A stretch of 64,000 nucleotides of DNA from Pocillopora verrucosa (Eukaryota > Cnidaria > Anthozoa > Scleractinia > Pocilloporidae): positions 7,205,440-7,269,439 of the forward strand of contig NC_089320.1 of NCBI RefSeq assembly GCF_036669915.1, written 5' to 3'. Below the pieces are notes generated by a model, which was given only the letters and a program-made list of their open reading frames with translations, ran no database searches and was not told the origin of the DNA. This document shows positions 48,600 to 61,787 of the stretch, piece by piece (the stretch's first letter is position 1; every line of letters starts with the position of its first letter). The position numbers and the translations under genes are program-made.

Positions 48600-51500
48600 C
48601 ATGACTTTCGATACTAAAATTCGTTATCAGAAGTGTAATTTGTGTCTTTGTTTTTGTTACCAACAGTTGCATGGCATGAAAGGTCAACTAATTTTGATGG
48701 TCGCAGGAAAAGGTTAAGTCTGTCGCAAACAACCTTGTGAACTCTAGGAGCATGAAATATTTAATGATGGCGGCAAATTTTCAGAAAGGAACGCCTGTTG
48801 ATCGCATTTCGTATGCAAACCTTGGTCGAAACTGCAAGAATTCTTGCAGAGTGTACACGTATTGTTTTGTAAATAATACCGAAACGTACGTGTATTGTTT
48901 CCATTTACCTTTAAGCTACGCAGTATATGTGCAATGACCAGAGTGCCAAGTTGTGTTCTTTAAATTTGATCTTCTCCACTCTGTGCGTGGTTCATGACCT
49001 GATTCAAGGGAAACGTCTTTCGATCGCTTTTGTTTACTTTGTTGGTCCTGCTAGCGTTACGACTTATCTCGTTTATGCAACGTTTTAAGGCAACTTGGGA
49101 TTAATTTTCCATCTAGTTGTTATAAAAACCTAAAAAAATTTACGTAGAAGATAAACAAACGAAGTTTGAACGGTCAAAGAGAAATTTTGGTCAATTTTCA
49201 TAATTATGCAAAGGACCTTTTAGCTTGACATGTGCGTAATTGAGAAAACACATGGATTTGCGTTGTTTTCAAGATGTTGGTGGATAAAATCTAGTGAGAT
49301 ACCCGCGGGTTTGAGACAAGCAGTGACCTCATTGATGTATAAACTATCCACTGATATGCATTTTTACACCTGCATTTCAAGAATTATTTCTTTTAAATTG
49401 ATGGATTTTTAATATGCAAATTAAGGTCGAAGGAAAGGTTCTCTTCTGATCACGCTGGTATGAATAAGATTTCAAGTGAAGTTTTCATATTTTGTCTGTG
49501 TTAGTCCCCATGCAGGAACCTTCCACTTGACCTGTACAGTCATGTGCTATGAGATAACTTTAGAAAAATGCATTTGTGTTGGCAGAACTATTGTAAATAC
49601 AGTACAACCTAGAGACAAAAATGAATGATTTCCTATAAGCATGAAGAAGATGTGGTAAATGACCCTTCTTTTGCTAGGATGCATAGGGTCTCATGATTGT
49701 CATGTATATCTTTTAGCTTTCAAACTTTCAACTTTGTATTAATTGTAGCTGTTTACCATGTCTATTCTCTGTACCATAAGCCCTCAAAAGTTGAAGCAGG
49801 CAAGTCAATAACCTTTATTTGGAATTGTGTGATTATATAATTTTGCTGTGTAAGTTACCATACTGTAACATTTAATATTATTATTTAGATTGCATTAAAT
49901 ACACTAGCTCAAGCTTTCATTAATGCATGGTGTTTCTTACCAATGGTCCTACCCAAACTGAACATTGAAATAAGGAATTGGTCACAAGATATGTGAGTTT
50001 AAAAGAGTGGGAATCTGGAAAAACAAGGATCCTCCTTTAATTAGGACTGAAATGAATGGGGGCCCTTTTATTTTAATTCATGTTTTTAATTTGACCTGCC
50101 TCCTTCCCTGTAATGTTTAGGGCACATAGATGAAGAGAACATTTTTTTGTATTTTGATGCATAAAAGTTAAATTACCAGTAATTGGCATCCACATAATCA
50201 CAAAGCAAGAATGTAAAGCTTTAGCTTAATTGGTTAAAAAATTAAAGTAAGAGAGTTTTGCAGACCGTGTCTGGATATTTATTTAAGTAACAAAGACACT
50301 ATCAGTCTCATTCACTCTCACTTTCCACTGAGCTTGTGGTAAGATGATAACATCATTATTTCTTTAAATGAAGAAAGGAAACCCTGCCCTCTTACCACGG
50401 ATAGTTCTGTTGGGCATCATCAGTTCAAGATGATTGTTCCAGGTAGGCTAACCATAAAAATTAGTTGTGAAAATTTCTTGAACCTGTCATTGTACATCTT
50501 GAATGTTTGACTCAATTTTACCTCACTAACCTAAACTGAATAAATAGAAAAATGAAATTTATTTGTTCTCCTTTTGAGCTGTGCATCAAAATTTCAAAGT
50601 CATCACAGGCTTAAACTATAGGTTTACAGGAAATCTGCATATGCATGCGTTTTCAATATATGAAACTGGGATTATGACTACTTCAAAAGACTTTACTACA
50701 TGCCGTATAGGTACAGGCAGGTGTTGTAAAAAAAATTTGCTAAGCTTTTTCATTAGTACACATTCCTTTTTCTAAGAATTCTGTTTATCCAGCCTGTGCT
50801 GAATTCTAATTTTTCAACCAAATTTTATTATTTTTTCAATATTATTAGATCTCCTAGTATCAGTTAATATTCTTGTAATTAAAATAATTACATTGAATCT
50901 TGCAGATGTAAGGCACATTATTTTTTCTCTGATCCTCCTAACATTTTACTATGTGAAGGGACTGGTATTGGCCATAAAAGTATAGTCAAATTAAAGTTTT
51001 TGCACAACCTATGCATCAAGTTTTTGTTATGAAATATTGTATCCTTCTTAAAACTAGTTTATCAGAATAAGAAGTGAGTTACTAGGCACAAGTATGGCTT
51101 TCAATATCAGATAGTTTCCAGGTTTGAAAAAAAGTCACTGCCTACTAAAATCCTCAGTTCCTTTGCCCTGACAACCCAACCTCATCAAAATATTGCCAAC
51201 AGGAGTGATTAGCAAATTATTGATACAGACAAGAGAGCCTATTCCTACATACATCCTCCTCAATCCTGTTAGCTTACTATGGACATGGCATTTCAAACAT
51301 GGTTTATATGCCACAAGTTTTCCATTTCCCTGACTAATTATTTTGTAATAGTGTTTATATGTTGAGGAAAATGGTTGGGTTGAAATATAATACAAAGACT
51401 TTCCAGTAGATATTCAGATGAAAACTTTTTACATATCAATAAAATGTATTGATGTGTTTCATGTTGACAGTAACTTCAATTATTTGCAAACGTAAGAAAA

Positions 51501-51740
51501 TACCATCTAAAACTTTTCAACCTATTTAATATAGCCAATAACAACATCAACTAAACTTCTAAACTTAAGAGAAAACTTGATTGATGTTTGGAATTGATTT
51601 CTGTGATGTAAAAATGAAATCCAGGTATCAGCTCAAGTTTTCTAAAAGACATCCACATTACATGCAGTTACGGCAGAGGTTATCAAATTAAATAACAGAA
51701 AAAATCTCAAAAAGACGTCATTTATTTCCAGCCAGAGGAC
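48600..51740. other. Intergenic, no gene seen
   Basis: About 3 kb of AT-rich sequence with only short ORFs lacking recognisable domains. I saw no RNA gene, LTR or clear terminal inverted repeat. Confidence 0.35.
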
Positions 51741-51746
51741 AATCAT

Positions 51747-51885
51747 GGGTAAAGTTTCCGCACAGCCCCATACTATTATAAAACAAATCTGTTTTCCCAA
51801 CGGAAATGTATTGTTTTTGTCATTGTTTTCTCTGTTCAAGAACTGAATGCATAATGTAGGATGGGGCTGTGCGGAAATTTTACCC
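51747..51885. mobile_element. 139-bp MITE with perfect 6-bp target duplication
   Basis: Terminal inverted repeats of about 24 bp begin GGGTAAA: the left gggtaaagtttccgcacagc and the reverse complement of the right end differ by one base. The element is flanked on both sides by AATCAT (51741-51746 and 51886-51891). There is no coding capacity. The transposase superfamily is not evident from the 6-bp duplication. Confidence 0.85.
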
Positions 51886-51891
51886 AATCAT

Positions 51892-53834
51892 GAAACATGA
51901 AACAAGAGTTGCCAAAAGCGAAAAAGTTTTCAAAAATTACACAGGTTCAAACATGAGTTGAAAATTACTTTTTTTTTCAATTTTCTACGCTAAACAGAGG
52001 AGGTTGAAACGTTGGGAAAAAACGGTGGGGGTAAGCAGTCATACCTGGTAACTTCAAGAGAAGATATAGGAGAAGCTCATGCAATTCTGGCGTATTGTTT
52101 TTACTGACTTACCGTGCTCACTGCACGTGTACACCTCAATCCACCTATAATGTCTTAACGCAAAGTGGTTTACTGTCGTTTCTTTCAATTTTGGCTCATT
52201 TTTCCAAACCGAAATTATAAGTCACGCTCAATAGGATATAATTTCAACTGATGCCGACAGCATGCACTTCATCTGAAGAAAAAAAACATTCCCTATCTTC
52301 GAGAATTTGGTCACAACATCAAGAACAACGATGAAGGTCGTACGCTGTCTGAAGATACCGCTGACTAGTATGTGTGTAGTTGTGAGAACACCGTCCCCAG
52401 GTCCAGACTTCGTCAATTCTTCCCCACCTACCCACCCCCTGAACTGGTCTTTCAATCCATTGAAGAAACTCTTTTACAGTCAGTGCTGAAGAGTTTTATT
52501 ACAATTTTTATTCAGTGTAACGTAGGGCTGGAAAATAAACTAACAAGAGCTCCGCTTTTAGGCTTGGCTAAATCTATATATTATGGACCCGCACATAAGT
52601 TCTTGTTTTATCTTTGGCAGTCGAGGATTGATTTTCAGTTGATCATTAAGTACATTGCTGTTCATGTGCGACATTTCTGCGAAGGTGTTCGAATTGTTGT
52701 TTTGACAGCCCATGTTTAATTTCAGGAAAACAGATTCAATAATACTAAAAAAGCTCAGGTCGTAAGTCCTTGATGCCTTTCGATAGGCGTAGTACGCTTT
52801 ACCGCTTTAACTCAAAATTTCCATTTGTTTCGATGCATGGAAATAAACACGAAAATTTGGTGGTGGAAACTTGAAGAGGAATGTAATCTTTGTGATTTCT
52901 GTTTCCTTTCTTTGGCTTTGTAATATTCATCGGCATTGCAAAAGCCACCTTTTGATATTTAGCCCGCAACCCGACATTCTCTGGCATAAAATAATTCTCT
53001 AAAACGAATGTTAGAGGAAGGGAAGAGATTAGCTCTTCTCTTTTACGTTCAAGATGAGCTTTTTATGATTGACTGAGGGAATGTAAGTCTCCAATACCAT
53101 TTTGCACGAAACCAACAATAAAGACCCGAGGTTATCGACAAGAACAAGAACAACAACCTCAACAACAACAACACTTTATTCGGACCAAGTAAACCAGAAT
53201 TATACAGAGCGATCTTCATCCAGGCCCTAGCGTTAAAATCAATGTCCGAGAATAAAAATACCAATAACTGATTGAAAAATGACAAAAAAGAAGATGTTGT
53301 GCTACATTAAAGGAATGATAGATCTGAAATCTACCAAATTAGATTTAGAAAACAAATACTTGAAATGAAAAATGCTAATAAGTCTGTAAGTGGTACGTCA
53401 TTTATATGGAACGATGATTACTCCAGTTATGTACAAATCTGTGTGAGAGAATTATAAGGCATAAACATTGAAATAGTTTAATAGTCTCTTTTAAAACTGC
53501 ATACGAGAGGTATCAATTAACATGTTCAAGGACATAAAAATGATTGTAGAAACATGGTAAAATCAGGAGTATAAACAGGTAGGTAAATAAATTAAGGATA
53601 ATCTAAACCTAGCTGTGTATAAATTTATGATAAACAAAACATTTAACCAAACTTGTTCAAGGAAACATAACAATATAAAAGCAGTAAAAGGGATATTAGA
53701 GATACGCCAGCAGAAAATCAGAGGTCTTCGAGATTGAGAAAGGGTATTTATACATGAGAGGTATTTCCTAACCTCCATACGTAAAATAGCATGGAACTAG
53801 CTACTGCTACAATCGATTCATCGATTATATTATC
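51892..53834. other. Intergenic, no gene seen
   Basis: Contains a CAA-rich stretch at about 53145-53172 followed by ctttattc, which could be the tail of an old retroelement. Other ORFs here are short and unrecognisable. Confidence 0.35.
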
Positions 53835-54890
53835 TTAATCTTGCAATTCACCCTCAAAGATAAACATCTTTTGCGTAGACTCTTCTTCATTCATCTTTGT
53901 AACCCCCGGAATGTCCGTCAGGGCTTCTTCACAATGCCTTGTAAGTGATGGATCTTGAAAGGTGCTGAATAGAAAACTTCCTTTTGCAGTTTGATGGGCA
54001 CTCATCAATTGATGGATCACGTGGGACTGACATAGCTTTGCGTCCCTAGCGTAGATGGTCGATGTCCACACCATGCCACGAACAAGCTGTACAAATCTTC
54101 CCAAACTAAAAGATGTCAAAGTTCTCGCAAGACCGTTTGACGAATCGACGAAATATCGATCCTGGTCTTGTACGATGGATTTGAAGTTGGCTGGGATGGC
54201 TTTAAACGGTTGCCAATCAATGACGAGCATGTTATTGGGAAAGAGAGAGCTGGTACTGGCGTTTTCCAGAATGCGTTTTTTAAACTCTTCCTTTGGGCAA
54301 GGTTGAAGTTTCGGACAGTTTTCTAACTTGTATTTCAAACTGACATGTTCTGGCTCAACTTTGTAGGTTAAAAAATCATAGTGGTACAGTTCTTTATCGC
54401 AGATGTTATGCTTTTGGATCGTTTTTCTCACTGCTTGATAAGCCCCAGACCACACCGTGTACCTGGAACGCACAACTTTTGGGAATTTTTCCCGGATAAG
54501 CACAAGTGTAAAATCCCTTAGTAAACCGAGTATACCATGACCTCTGTGATTAGGATCAATTCTTCCAGCTTCCATAAGCACTGATTTTTCCCCGTCGACG
54601 ACGGAGTATTCTGCGAAACCAACTACCTCTGTCCCTTTTTCGGCAACCAAAGAGATTCTGTTGGGCTCCAGAAGCCATTTATGAAATCTGTAGGGGACAT
54701 AGTCAAACGCGTCTTTAAGTTTCTTAGACAGTTTAACTACCTCGTCAAAGTCACTTGCTTTTGCAAGTCGCACAACCACTTGCCCTTCTTGCAGACAGGA
54801 AATTAGACGTTTGTTTGTCCAGAAAAAACAATCTTTTCGACTAAACAGGGCTGCTGAAGAACCAAGACGGTGGAGCAGTCTTGAACCCAT
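53835..54890 (-). CDS. GCN5-family N-acetyltransferase, NAT16/histidine N-acetyltransferase-like
   Basis: Intronless frame. The first ATG is at 54890, giving 351 aa; the frame is open a few codons further upstream. The GNAT domain is at about 40-165: a VVVRLAKASDFDEV opening, the VGFAEYSVVDGEKSVLMEAGR strand pair, and the acetyl-CoA loop D-P-N-H-R-G-H-G-I at about 112-120 (Q/R-x-x-G-x-G/A type). The long C-terminal half fits the NAT16/HISAT family, which transfers acetyl groups from acetyl-CoA to free histidine in fish; the substrate here is inferred only. The N-terminus (R-L-L-H-R-L-G-S-S) is basic and Ser-rich, so a mitochondrial presequence is possible. No disruption seen. Confidence 0.8.
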   Translation of the reverse strand: MGSRLLHRLGSSAALFSRKDCFFWTNKRLISCLQEGQVVVRLAKASDFDEVVKLSKKLKDAFDYVPYRFHKWLLEPNRISLVAEKGTEVVGFAEYSVVDGEKSVLMEAGRIDPNHRGHGILGLLRDFTLVLIREKFPKVVRSRYTVWSGAYQAVRKTIQKHNICDKELYHYDFLTYKVEPEHVSLKYKLENCPKLQPCPKEEFKKRILENASTSSLFPNNMLVIDWQPFKAIPANFKSIVQDQDRYFVDSSNGLARTLTSFSLGRFVQLVRGMVWTSTIYARDAKLCQSHVIHQLMSAHQTAKGSFLFSTFQDPSLTRHCEEALTDIPGVTKMNEEESTQKMFIFEGELQD

Positions 54891-55215
54891 GTTTGAATTT
54901 GTAAAAAACAGCACGTCAGTAACCGCCCTAATCGATTCCTTGATACGAACGTTCTTGATCGTTGGTTGTCTTCTAAGCTACTTAGAAACTTACTTCTTTT
55001 TATATTGGATACTTGCACACGCAGAGTTTTGCTTCTTACGTTAACAGCTGTAACAGGGAACGTCAATTCCTATTATGAGAGGTTAAGTTGTAAATACACC
55101 TAATTCCAAAATGGCAGCTGCCTCAGATGATCTGGGTCGATTGCATGAGAACGAGGGGACCACATTTACTATCTAGGCAACCGAGCTCGATTCATCTTCA
55201 CCGTACTCGAATAGC

Positions 55216-56546
55216 AATTATAATAAAGTTCGGATATAACGCGCGCTGTCATTGGTTGATAGAGCGTGCTCTATGAGAGTATAGAGCATAGAGCTGAGCT
55301 AAAGCTGTCACGCCATCTGCCAATTGTACTGTGTTCGAGCTTTTCCGGGACTTCTTTTTAGCTTTTTTCCGATAATTGAAAGTGAAATTTCGGAACTAAA
55401 GCGAGCCGGCAAGTAGCAACAGAAGAACCAAACAAACGTTTGTAAACATACCAGGCGCCGTAATTTACGTTATTAAAACATGAGCAGATACGAAAATCCT
55501 CAAAGGAAAAACAAAATAAACATTCCGAGTTTGAAAGATTTTCACGCTCAGTTAGATTGCAAGCTTACGTACGGTAATAAAAATCAAACACAGCTAACAC
55601 TCGTATAGTATATAAAGTTCAGTGTTCAAAAACAAAACAGAAATGATGAAAAATATAACCAAACTGGCATAATTGTTAAAATTCATACTAATCATGACGG
55701 TGTCTGAGCGAATATGATCATGCTGAATTTCATCGCGGCTTGCTCATCATGGCGATCTCCTGTCATCACAGTAAAGCAAGCCTCAGAAACTACATCGGCC
55801 GCCTTTCGAGTGAAAAAATAAGAGCTTGCTCTGATATCCTTTCCGATACGTTGAGTGGCAATTCACATCAGTCACTACAGCCGAGTTTTGCGGCGCTATC
55901 ATCCCAAGCGATCTTCATGTTCCGGTGAATTCGGCTGTCGTTCATTCAACAAGCACTCGCCTTGAACAGTTTGTTTTCTACCTTCTCATGTGAAAAAACT
56001 CGCGTGTTTTTATGAGCCATAATTCGGCTGAAGTTCACTGAACATTTCACTTCAAGATTCTGTCTTAGAGACTTAAAAACTTCAGGCAAAAGTGTTAAAT
56101 TCGACTTGCCGAACTATTTTAGTTTGTAAACTATCGTGGAATGTGAACTTTGATGGTTTGACACTTTTGACAGCTTTAGTCTTGAACAGCCAATCAGATT
56201 ATTTTAACCATTCTAACAAGGATTCTGATTGGCTTATTGTAGCGTGCTTTATGAGAGTATAGAGCATGACGACGACATTGTCGTTCGCTTTGGAAATAAA
56301 GTTTGTTTTGAAAATTAAAAGTAATGCTTGGGTAATTTAACGGATTCTTTATTATAAAACAAATAGAGAAGCCTTGACTGTGCTCTGTTCTGTTATAAAG
56401 CACTTAGGAAGCGGCTAGAGCACTCAAGAAGTGGGAAGAAACACTCGACTACGTCTCGTGTTTCTCCCTACACTTCTTTCGTGCTCTAGCCGCTTCCTGC
56501 GTGCTTTATAACAGAACAAAGCACAGCCAATGCTTCTCTATTTGTT
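55216..56546. repeat. 1.33-kb palindrome-containing repeat, copy A
   Basis: Begins aattataataaagttcgg, as copy B does, and ends at ctatttgtt. It contains the tract gcgtgct(t/c)tatgagagtatagagcat near both its start and at about 56240. Its last 190 bp (56357-56546) are a large imperfect palindrome with arms of about 80 nt. I recall similar sequence as a common coral repeat. The short ORFs inside are not credible genes. Confidence 0.8.
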
Positions 56547-57856
56547 AATTATAATAAAGTTCGGATATAACGCGCGCTGTCATTGATTGAAAGAGCGTGC
56601 TTTATGAGAGTATAGAGTATAGAGCATAGAGCTGAGCTAAAGCTGTCACGCCATCTGCCATATTGTCGCATGTTCGACCTTTTCCGAGACTTCTTTTTAG
56701 CTTTTTTCCGATAATTGAAGGTGAAATTTCGGAACAAGTGAGCCGGCAAGTAGCAACAGAAGAACCAAACAAACGTTTGTAAACATACCAGGCGCCGTGA
56801 TTTACGTTATTAAAACGTGAGCAGATACGAAAATCCTCAAAGGAAAAACAAAATAGACATTCCGAGTTTAAAGATTTTCACGCTCAGTTAGATTGCAAGC
56901 TTACGTACGGTAATAAAAATCAAACACAGCTAACACTCGTATAGTATATAAAGTTCAGTGTTCAAAAACAAAACAGAACAAAACAGAAATGATGAAAAAT
57001 ATAACCAAACTGGCATAATTGTTAAAATTCATACTAATCATGACGGTGTCTGAGCGAATATGATCATGCTGAAGTTCATCGCGGCTCGCTCATCATGGCG
57101 ATCTCCAGTCATCACAATAAAGCAAGCCTCAGAAACTACATCGGCCGCCTTTCGAGTGAAAAAATAAGAGCTTGCTCTGATATCCTTTCCGATACGTTGA
57201 GTGGAAAGTCACATCAGTCACTGCAGCCGAGTTTTGCGGCGCTGTCATCCCGCGCGATCTTCATGTTCTGGTGAATTCGGCTGTCGTTCATTCAACAAGC
57301 ACTCGCCTTGAACAGTTTGTTTTCTACTTTGTCATATGAAAAAACTCACGTGTTTTTATGAGCCATAATTCGTCTGGAGTTCACTGAACATTTCACTTCA
57401 AGATTCTGTATTAGAGACTTAAAAACTTCAAGCAAAAGTGAGTGTTAAATTCGACTTGCCGAACTATTTTAGTTTGTAAACTATCGTAGAATGTGAACTT
57501 TGATGGTTTTTGAACTTTGATGGTTTGACACTTTTGACAACTTTAGTCTTGTACAGCCAATCCGATTATTTTAACCATTCTAACAGGGATTCTGATTGGC
57601 TTATTGTAGCGTGCTTTATGAGAGTATAGAGCATGCTGACGACACTGTTGTTCGCTTTGGAAATAAAGTTTGTTTTGAAAATTGAATGTAATGCTTGGGT
57701 AATTTAACGGATTCTTTATTATAAAACAAATAGAGAAGCCTTGACTGTGCTCTGTTCGGGAAGCAATTTTGGGAAGCAACACTTCTTTCGTGCTCTAGCC
57801 GCTTCCTGCGTGCTTTATAACAGAACAGAGCACAGTCAAGGCTCCTCTATTTGTTA
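56547..57856. repeat. 1.3-kb palindrome-containing repeat, copy B
   Basis: Direct tandem copy of 55216-56546, colinear with few differences. The terminal palindrome is shortened by an internal deletion near 57760-57780. Outside the pair, the left flank has gtactcgaat (55203-55212) and the right flank its reverse complement (57857-57866). Confidence 0.8.
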
Positions 57857-57869
57857 ATTCGAGTACCAT

Positions 57870-60800
57870 TTCAAACCAACCTCGGTTCAACGAGCTCGAA
57901 ATGCGGTCAATTCTATTCGAATAGTTGTGTCTTCCGTTGTATTTATGTCCGCACACATTATGACCAATAGAATGCGGTTTTACTTCTTCCAATCAAAGTG
58001 CGTTGTGATCGTGTCTTCTGCGTGTCACTTCCCAACTAGGGGAGGGATGCAAAGCAATAGTGTAAAAAGATCGTTAAGATTTCCGCGCCCGAAGTTTGAG
58101 AATTTCATGGGCTATCCTTGACACCTTTTGGGTCGCTTCGGATTGGTGAAAGAGCAAGATTCTGGTAGCGTTTTTAAGTGCGAGGTATTTGGGAAATTTT
58201 CTTCCATACGTTGGAAAGCCTAGGAAGACGGGAATTTGACATTGCCTCATGGCTTTCCTTACTTTTCTGTTGAAGCTAATACAATAAGGTAAGGTTTTCG
58301 TTGCACTTCATGCTAGTATTTTTTTAAATTTTAAATATTACAACCATTCTTCAAAGATCGCGTCCAAGTTTTGTGCTAAAATTCCAGTAGATTTCATGTA
58401 ACTGCGTGATACCTGGATTCATTGAATCCTTCTGTGTCGAGTACTGACTTTTTTTATTTTGTTCGGGACATGCAACACCAGATATTACATGATTAAAAAC
58501 CAGGACAGATCTCGGTGTTTCAATGATCAAAAACTTGTGGTTTTCTTCCAGCCTCAATAATTTGTATTGTGTTGCATGTAGCAGTCTCATAGTGTCTACA
58601 CTGGTGGCTATTATGGGTACAGTGGAAGACATGTATTCATTGTAAATATATGGGGCTACGCAAAAATTCAGCTAGGATGTATGGTCGATGTTAAACTTCA
58701 CATATCCTGGAAAGTTAACTTACAAACTGCTTACACATATGATGAAGATCTGGTCTCTTATATAGGATAGGGTGCTGGCTCCTAACGCAAGCAAGTAACA
58801 GTTGGGTCATCATTCTCTTTGCTCACCCAGAAGGGCACAAATTTGCAGCAAAATTACTCATCACTTAATAATATGTGCTATTCTATTTAAATCAGTGGCT
58901 GACATATGCCACTTTCTTTCTTTTTATCTATTTAGAATAAAGCCCCTTGAACTAAATTATGAGGAATACCACAATGATATGTATTTTGTTACCACATTTT
59001 ACATACTTTTTCAATTGTGTGTTACAAACATTAAGATGAAATAAATACTATTTCATGCATAAATGAATACTTAATTAAATACAGACTATTGCCCATTATT
59101 AGCGATTATTGCTCCTACATTTGTTAGTAAGAACTTGGTCTTGTTGGCAGTCATTGTGAGTGTTTGATAATCCATATATTAATGGAGACACTCTTTGCAA
59201 CTATCTTTGTGAAGAAAATACCAATCCTTTCACCCTTACTTAATATCATTCATACAGGCATGGATGAGAACCAGCAGCAAAGCAAAATAAGCAAAAGTGC
59301 CAATGAAAGGTATCTGTTGTGCTTAATTTTTGTCCTTGGTGTAAAAATCAGATTCCTTTGGTTTTGTTAATGATATGAATGAAAAATGCATTTTGTGTAA
59401 AGAAAGATAAAATTTAGCTCATAGCCTAAGTTATGGTAAGATGATATGTCACTATCAATTTGGCCTCTTTTAAAAGTAAAAGAATAAACTAAGGATAAAA
59501 CTAAACCACGGCATACATATACTAAAACCTCAGCCTATTTGTATCAATATTATTATTTTTTCTGGTGTTTACCCAATAGATTCAATCCACTTACAGACAA
59601 AGATGGTGCCTATACATTTTACCTTTATTCTTAGGGTAAGACACATGTAGAAAGCAATATTTCACAGAACAACATCATGTATGCAAATTTTAAATTTTTC
59701 AGATTTTTTCTGCTTGACTTTTTGAGTGGTTCCAGGATTTTCTTGTGCAAAGAGTTCTGGGTGAATGTACCAGTCACCATGTTTTTTGGTATGGTGGTTT
59801 ACATTGATTGCTGTGCTCTACATTCATCAATGAAGTACCAATTAATTCCTTTGCCATCAGTAATTGCTTTAAATATACTGTGTCAGAAATCACAGCACTG
59901 TACCCCAAAATTTAATCTTGTCCAGGGCACAATTTCATATTTTTGAGCAAGGCAAAGGTAAAAATCAAACAAGACCACACAGACATCATCTACAAGACAA
60001 CATTACTATGTATATAATGTTTATATAGTTCGTTATGTAAAAGCTACTCCATTCATTAAATCAGTGTCAACACTCTCCCTCACTCTCCCTTGTAGCGGAT
60101 ATAATTTTTAGCCAACTTGAGAAATAGTGGCCTGAAATGGATCCTTTTGGACATCCAAACTTTTAAATTTCCAGGAAAGGTTCCCCAGACTTTGCTATCC
60201 AAGTGGGAATAAATGGCTGCCACACTGTCATTTTTGTCCCTCCCAGCTGCTCAAATGTTGTCCCTCCTTTCCACAATCTTACCAAAACCCCCATATGTGT
60301 AGTAATAAAAACATTGAAGTGTAGTGTGCTATCTCAGCAAGAGATGATAATCATGCACACTTTTAAGTGAGTCATCCTAGCAGATGTTTGGTGAGGTATT
60401 GCATTCTGTGCTCAAAATCTAGTTCACATAGACCTGGGGAAAAAGAATAGGGTGTAATAGTCAGGTCGGTGAATTGCTTCAAGCTTTGGTTTGATACCAC
60501 TACTCATTTGGTTATCTATCTTGCTAGAACTCTTTCTGGTTATTTGGGTTTTTATGGAACCTCTTCCCATCAAGAAGAAGCATGGTATGTGTTTGAAAGT
60601 CGATAGAAAAGAAAAGTAAAAAAAAAAAAAAGGAAATAGGGGAGGAACAGGATGGTACCAAAGACAGTGTTAATTTTTTTTTTGCGGGGGGGGGGGGGTA
60701 GTTTTTTTATTTTTGAATTAGGGTTCTAGCCTAAGTATGTCTAAGTTTCTACACTTGTTGTTTAGTCTTGTGATTTCTTGCTTTAGGAAGTGAGGTAAAA

Positions 60801-61780
60801 TTGTTTGAATTTGTTTTTTCGTTACAGCCACTTGAGTCTGTAAATAGAAATAAAACACAGAAAAATGATGGTAAGGAACATGTTACTTGTACTATAAAGT
60901 ACTGAAAGTAATTTGTAACTCTCCAAATTTGCTATTTACAATTGATATGCTTTGCACAGCTGTTGTGTGATAAGTGAAGAAGTTAACTGTATTTCAAAAA
61001 TTAAATCACTTTAAACTGCAGTGAAAGCTATTACTTTTATGGTTATAAAAGTATCAAAGGTAACCTCTCTGAGAACCTTCCCTAGTGTCTGTGTTATAGA
61101 GGTATCCACTAAATATAGGTTAATTTATAAGGAAATGTGGGAAGAATAGTATGCAACTGAATAATGCAAGTTTCAGCCAGTTGAGGGTTCTTGTATTTTT
61201 TATTGTGGTGCTAATGGTGTCTCAGTCAATTGCCAACTTAGTATTTAAGTACTAGTTGTGCTTGTTGGTTATTTGACTTTCCCTAAATGTTTTTTATTGG
61301 TGGAGCTAAAAGAAAAAGTTTGTGAGGCCATGCTTTAATACAATGTCAGGAAGGCCTTAAAAGCTTACTTATATCTTTATGAAGATGCAGGGTTATTTTA
61401 TTGGCAGTTACATGTAAAGATAGGTTGCCAGGGCCACTTACTAGGAGTAGATTTATAAGTTAAAAATACTACATTTGAGCTCAAATTTTACACAGACATT
61501 ATTCAGGTATGATGGAAATTTAAAAGCACATTCTTGTCTCATTCATAAGCGATGCTACATACTCCACAGGTGTCAAATTTATTAAATTTTGTGTTCAGAA
61601 TTACTGTTGGCCTTGATATTTTTAACATTATGTAACATTTAACATTATATAACATTGTTTTTAACAAACAATAAAATTTTTTGGTTTTGATCTGAGCAAT
61701 TAAAAATATTATTGTCTTGTTTCCAAGGTTTCCAAGGACGGTTTCTTCACTTCAAGCCTGGGTCCTTATGTACATTATTC
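57870..61780. other. Intergenic, no gene seen
   Basis: Nearly 4 kb of AT-rich sequence with homopolymer runs (A at about 60618, G at about 60687-60699). ORFs here are short and lack recognisable domains. Some could be exons of the plus-strand gene downstream, but I cannot support any. Confidence 0.35.
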
Positions 61781-61787
61781 TGTTTTA

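Noticed and set aside
52372..52719. 115-aa plus-strand ORF
   Set aside because: No recognisable motif, several overlapping ORFs in other frames, and a translation unlike a folded protein.
58351..58632. 93-aa minus-strand ORF starting at a true ATG
   Set aside because: No domain, no supporting splice sites or neighbouring exons; could be chance in a 4-kb gene-free stretch.
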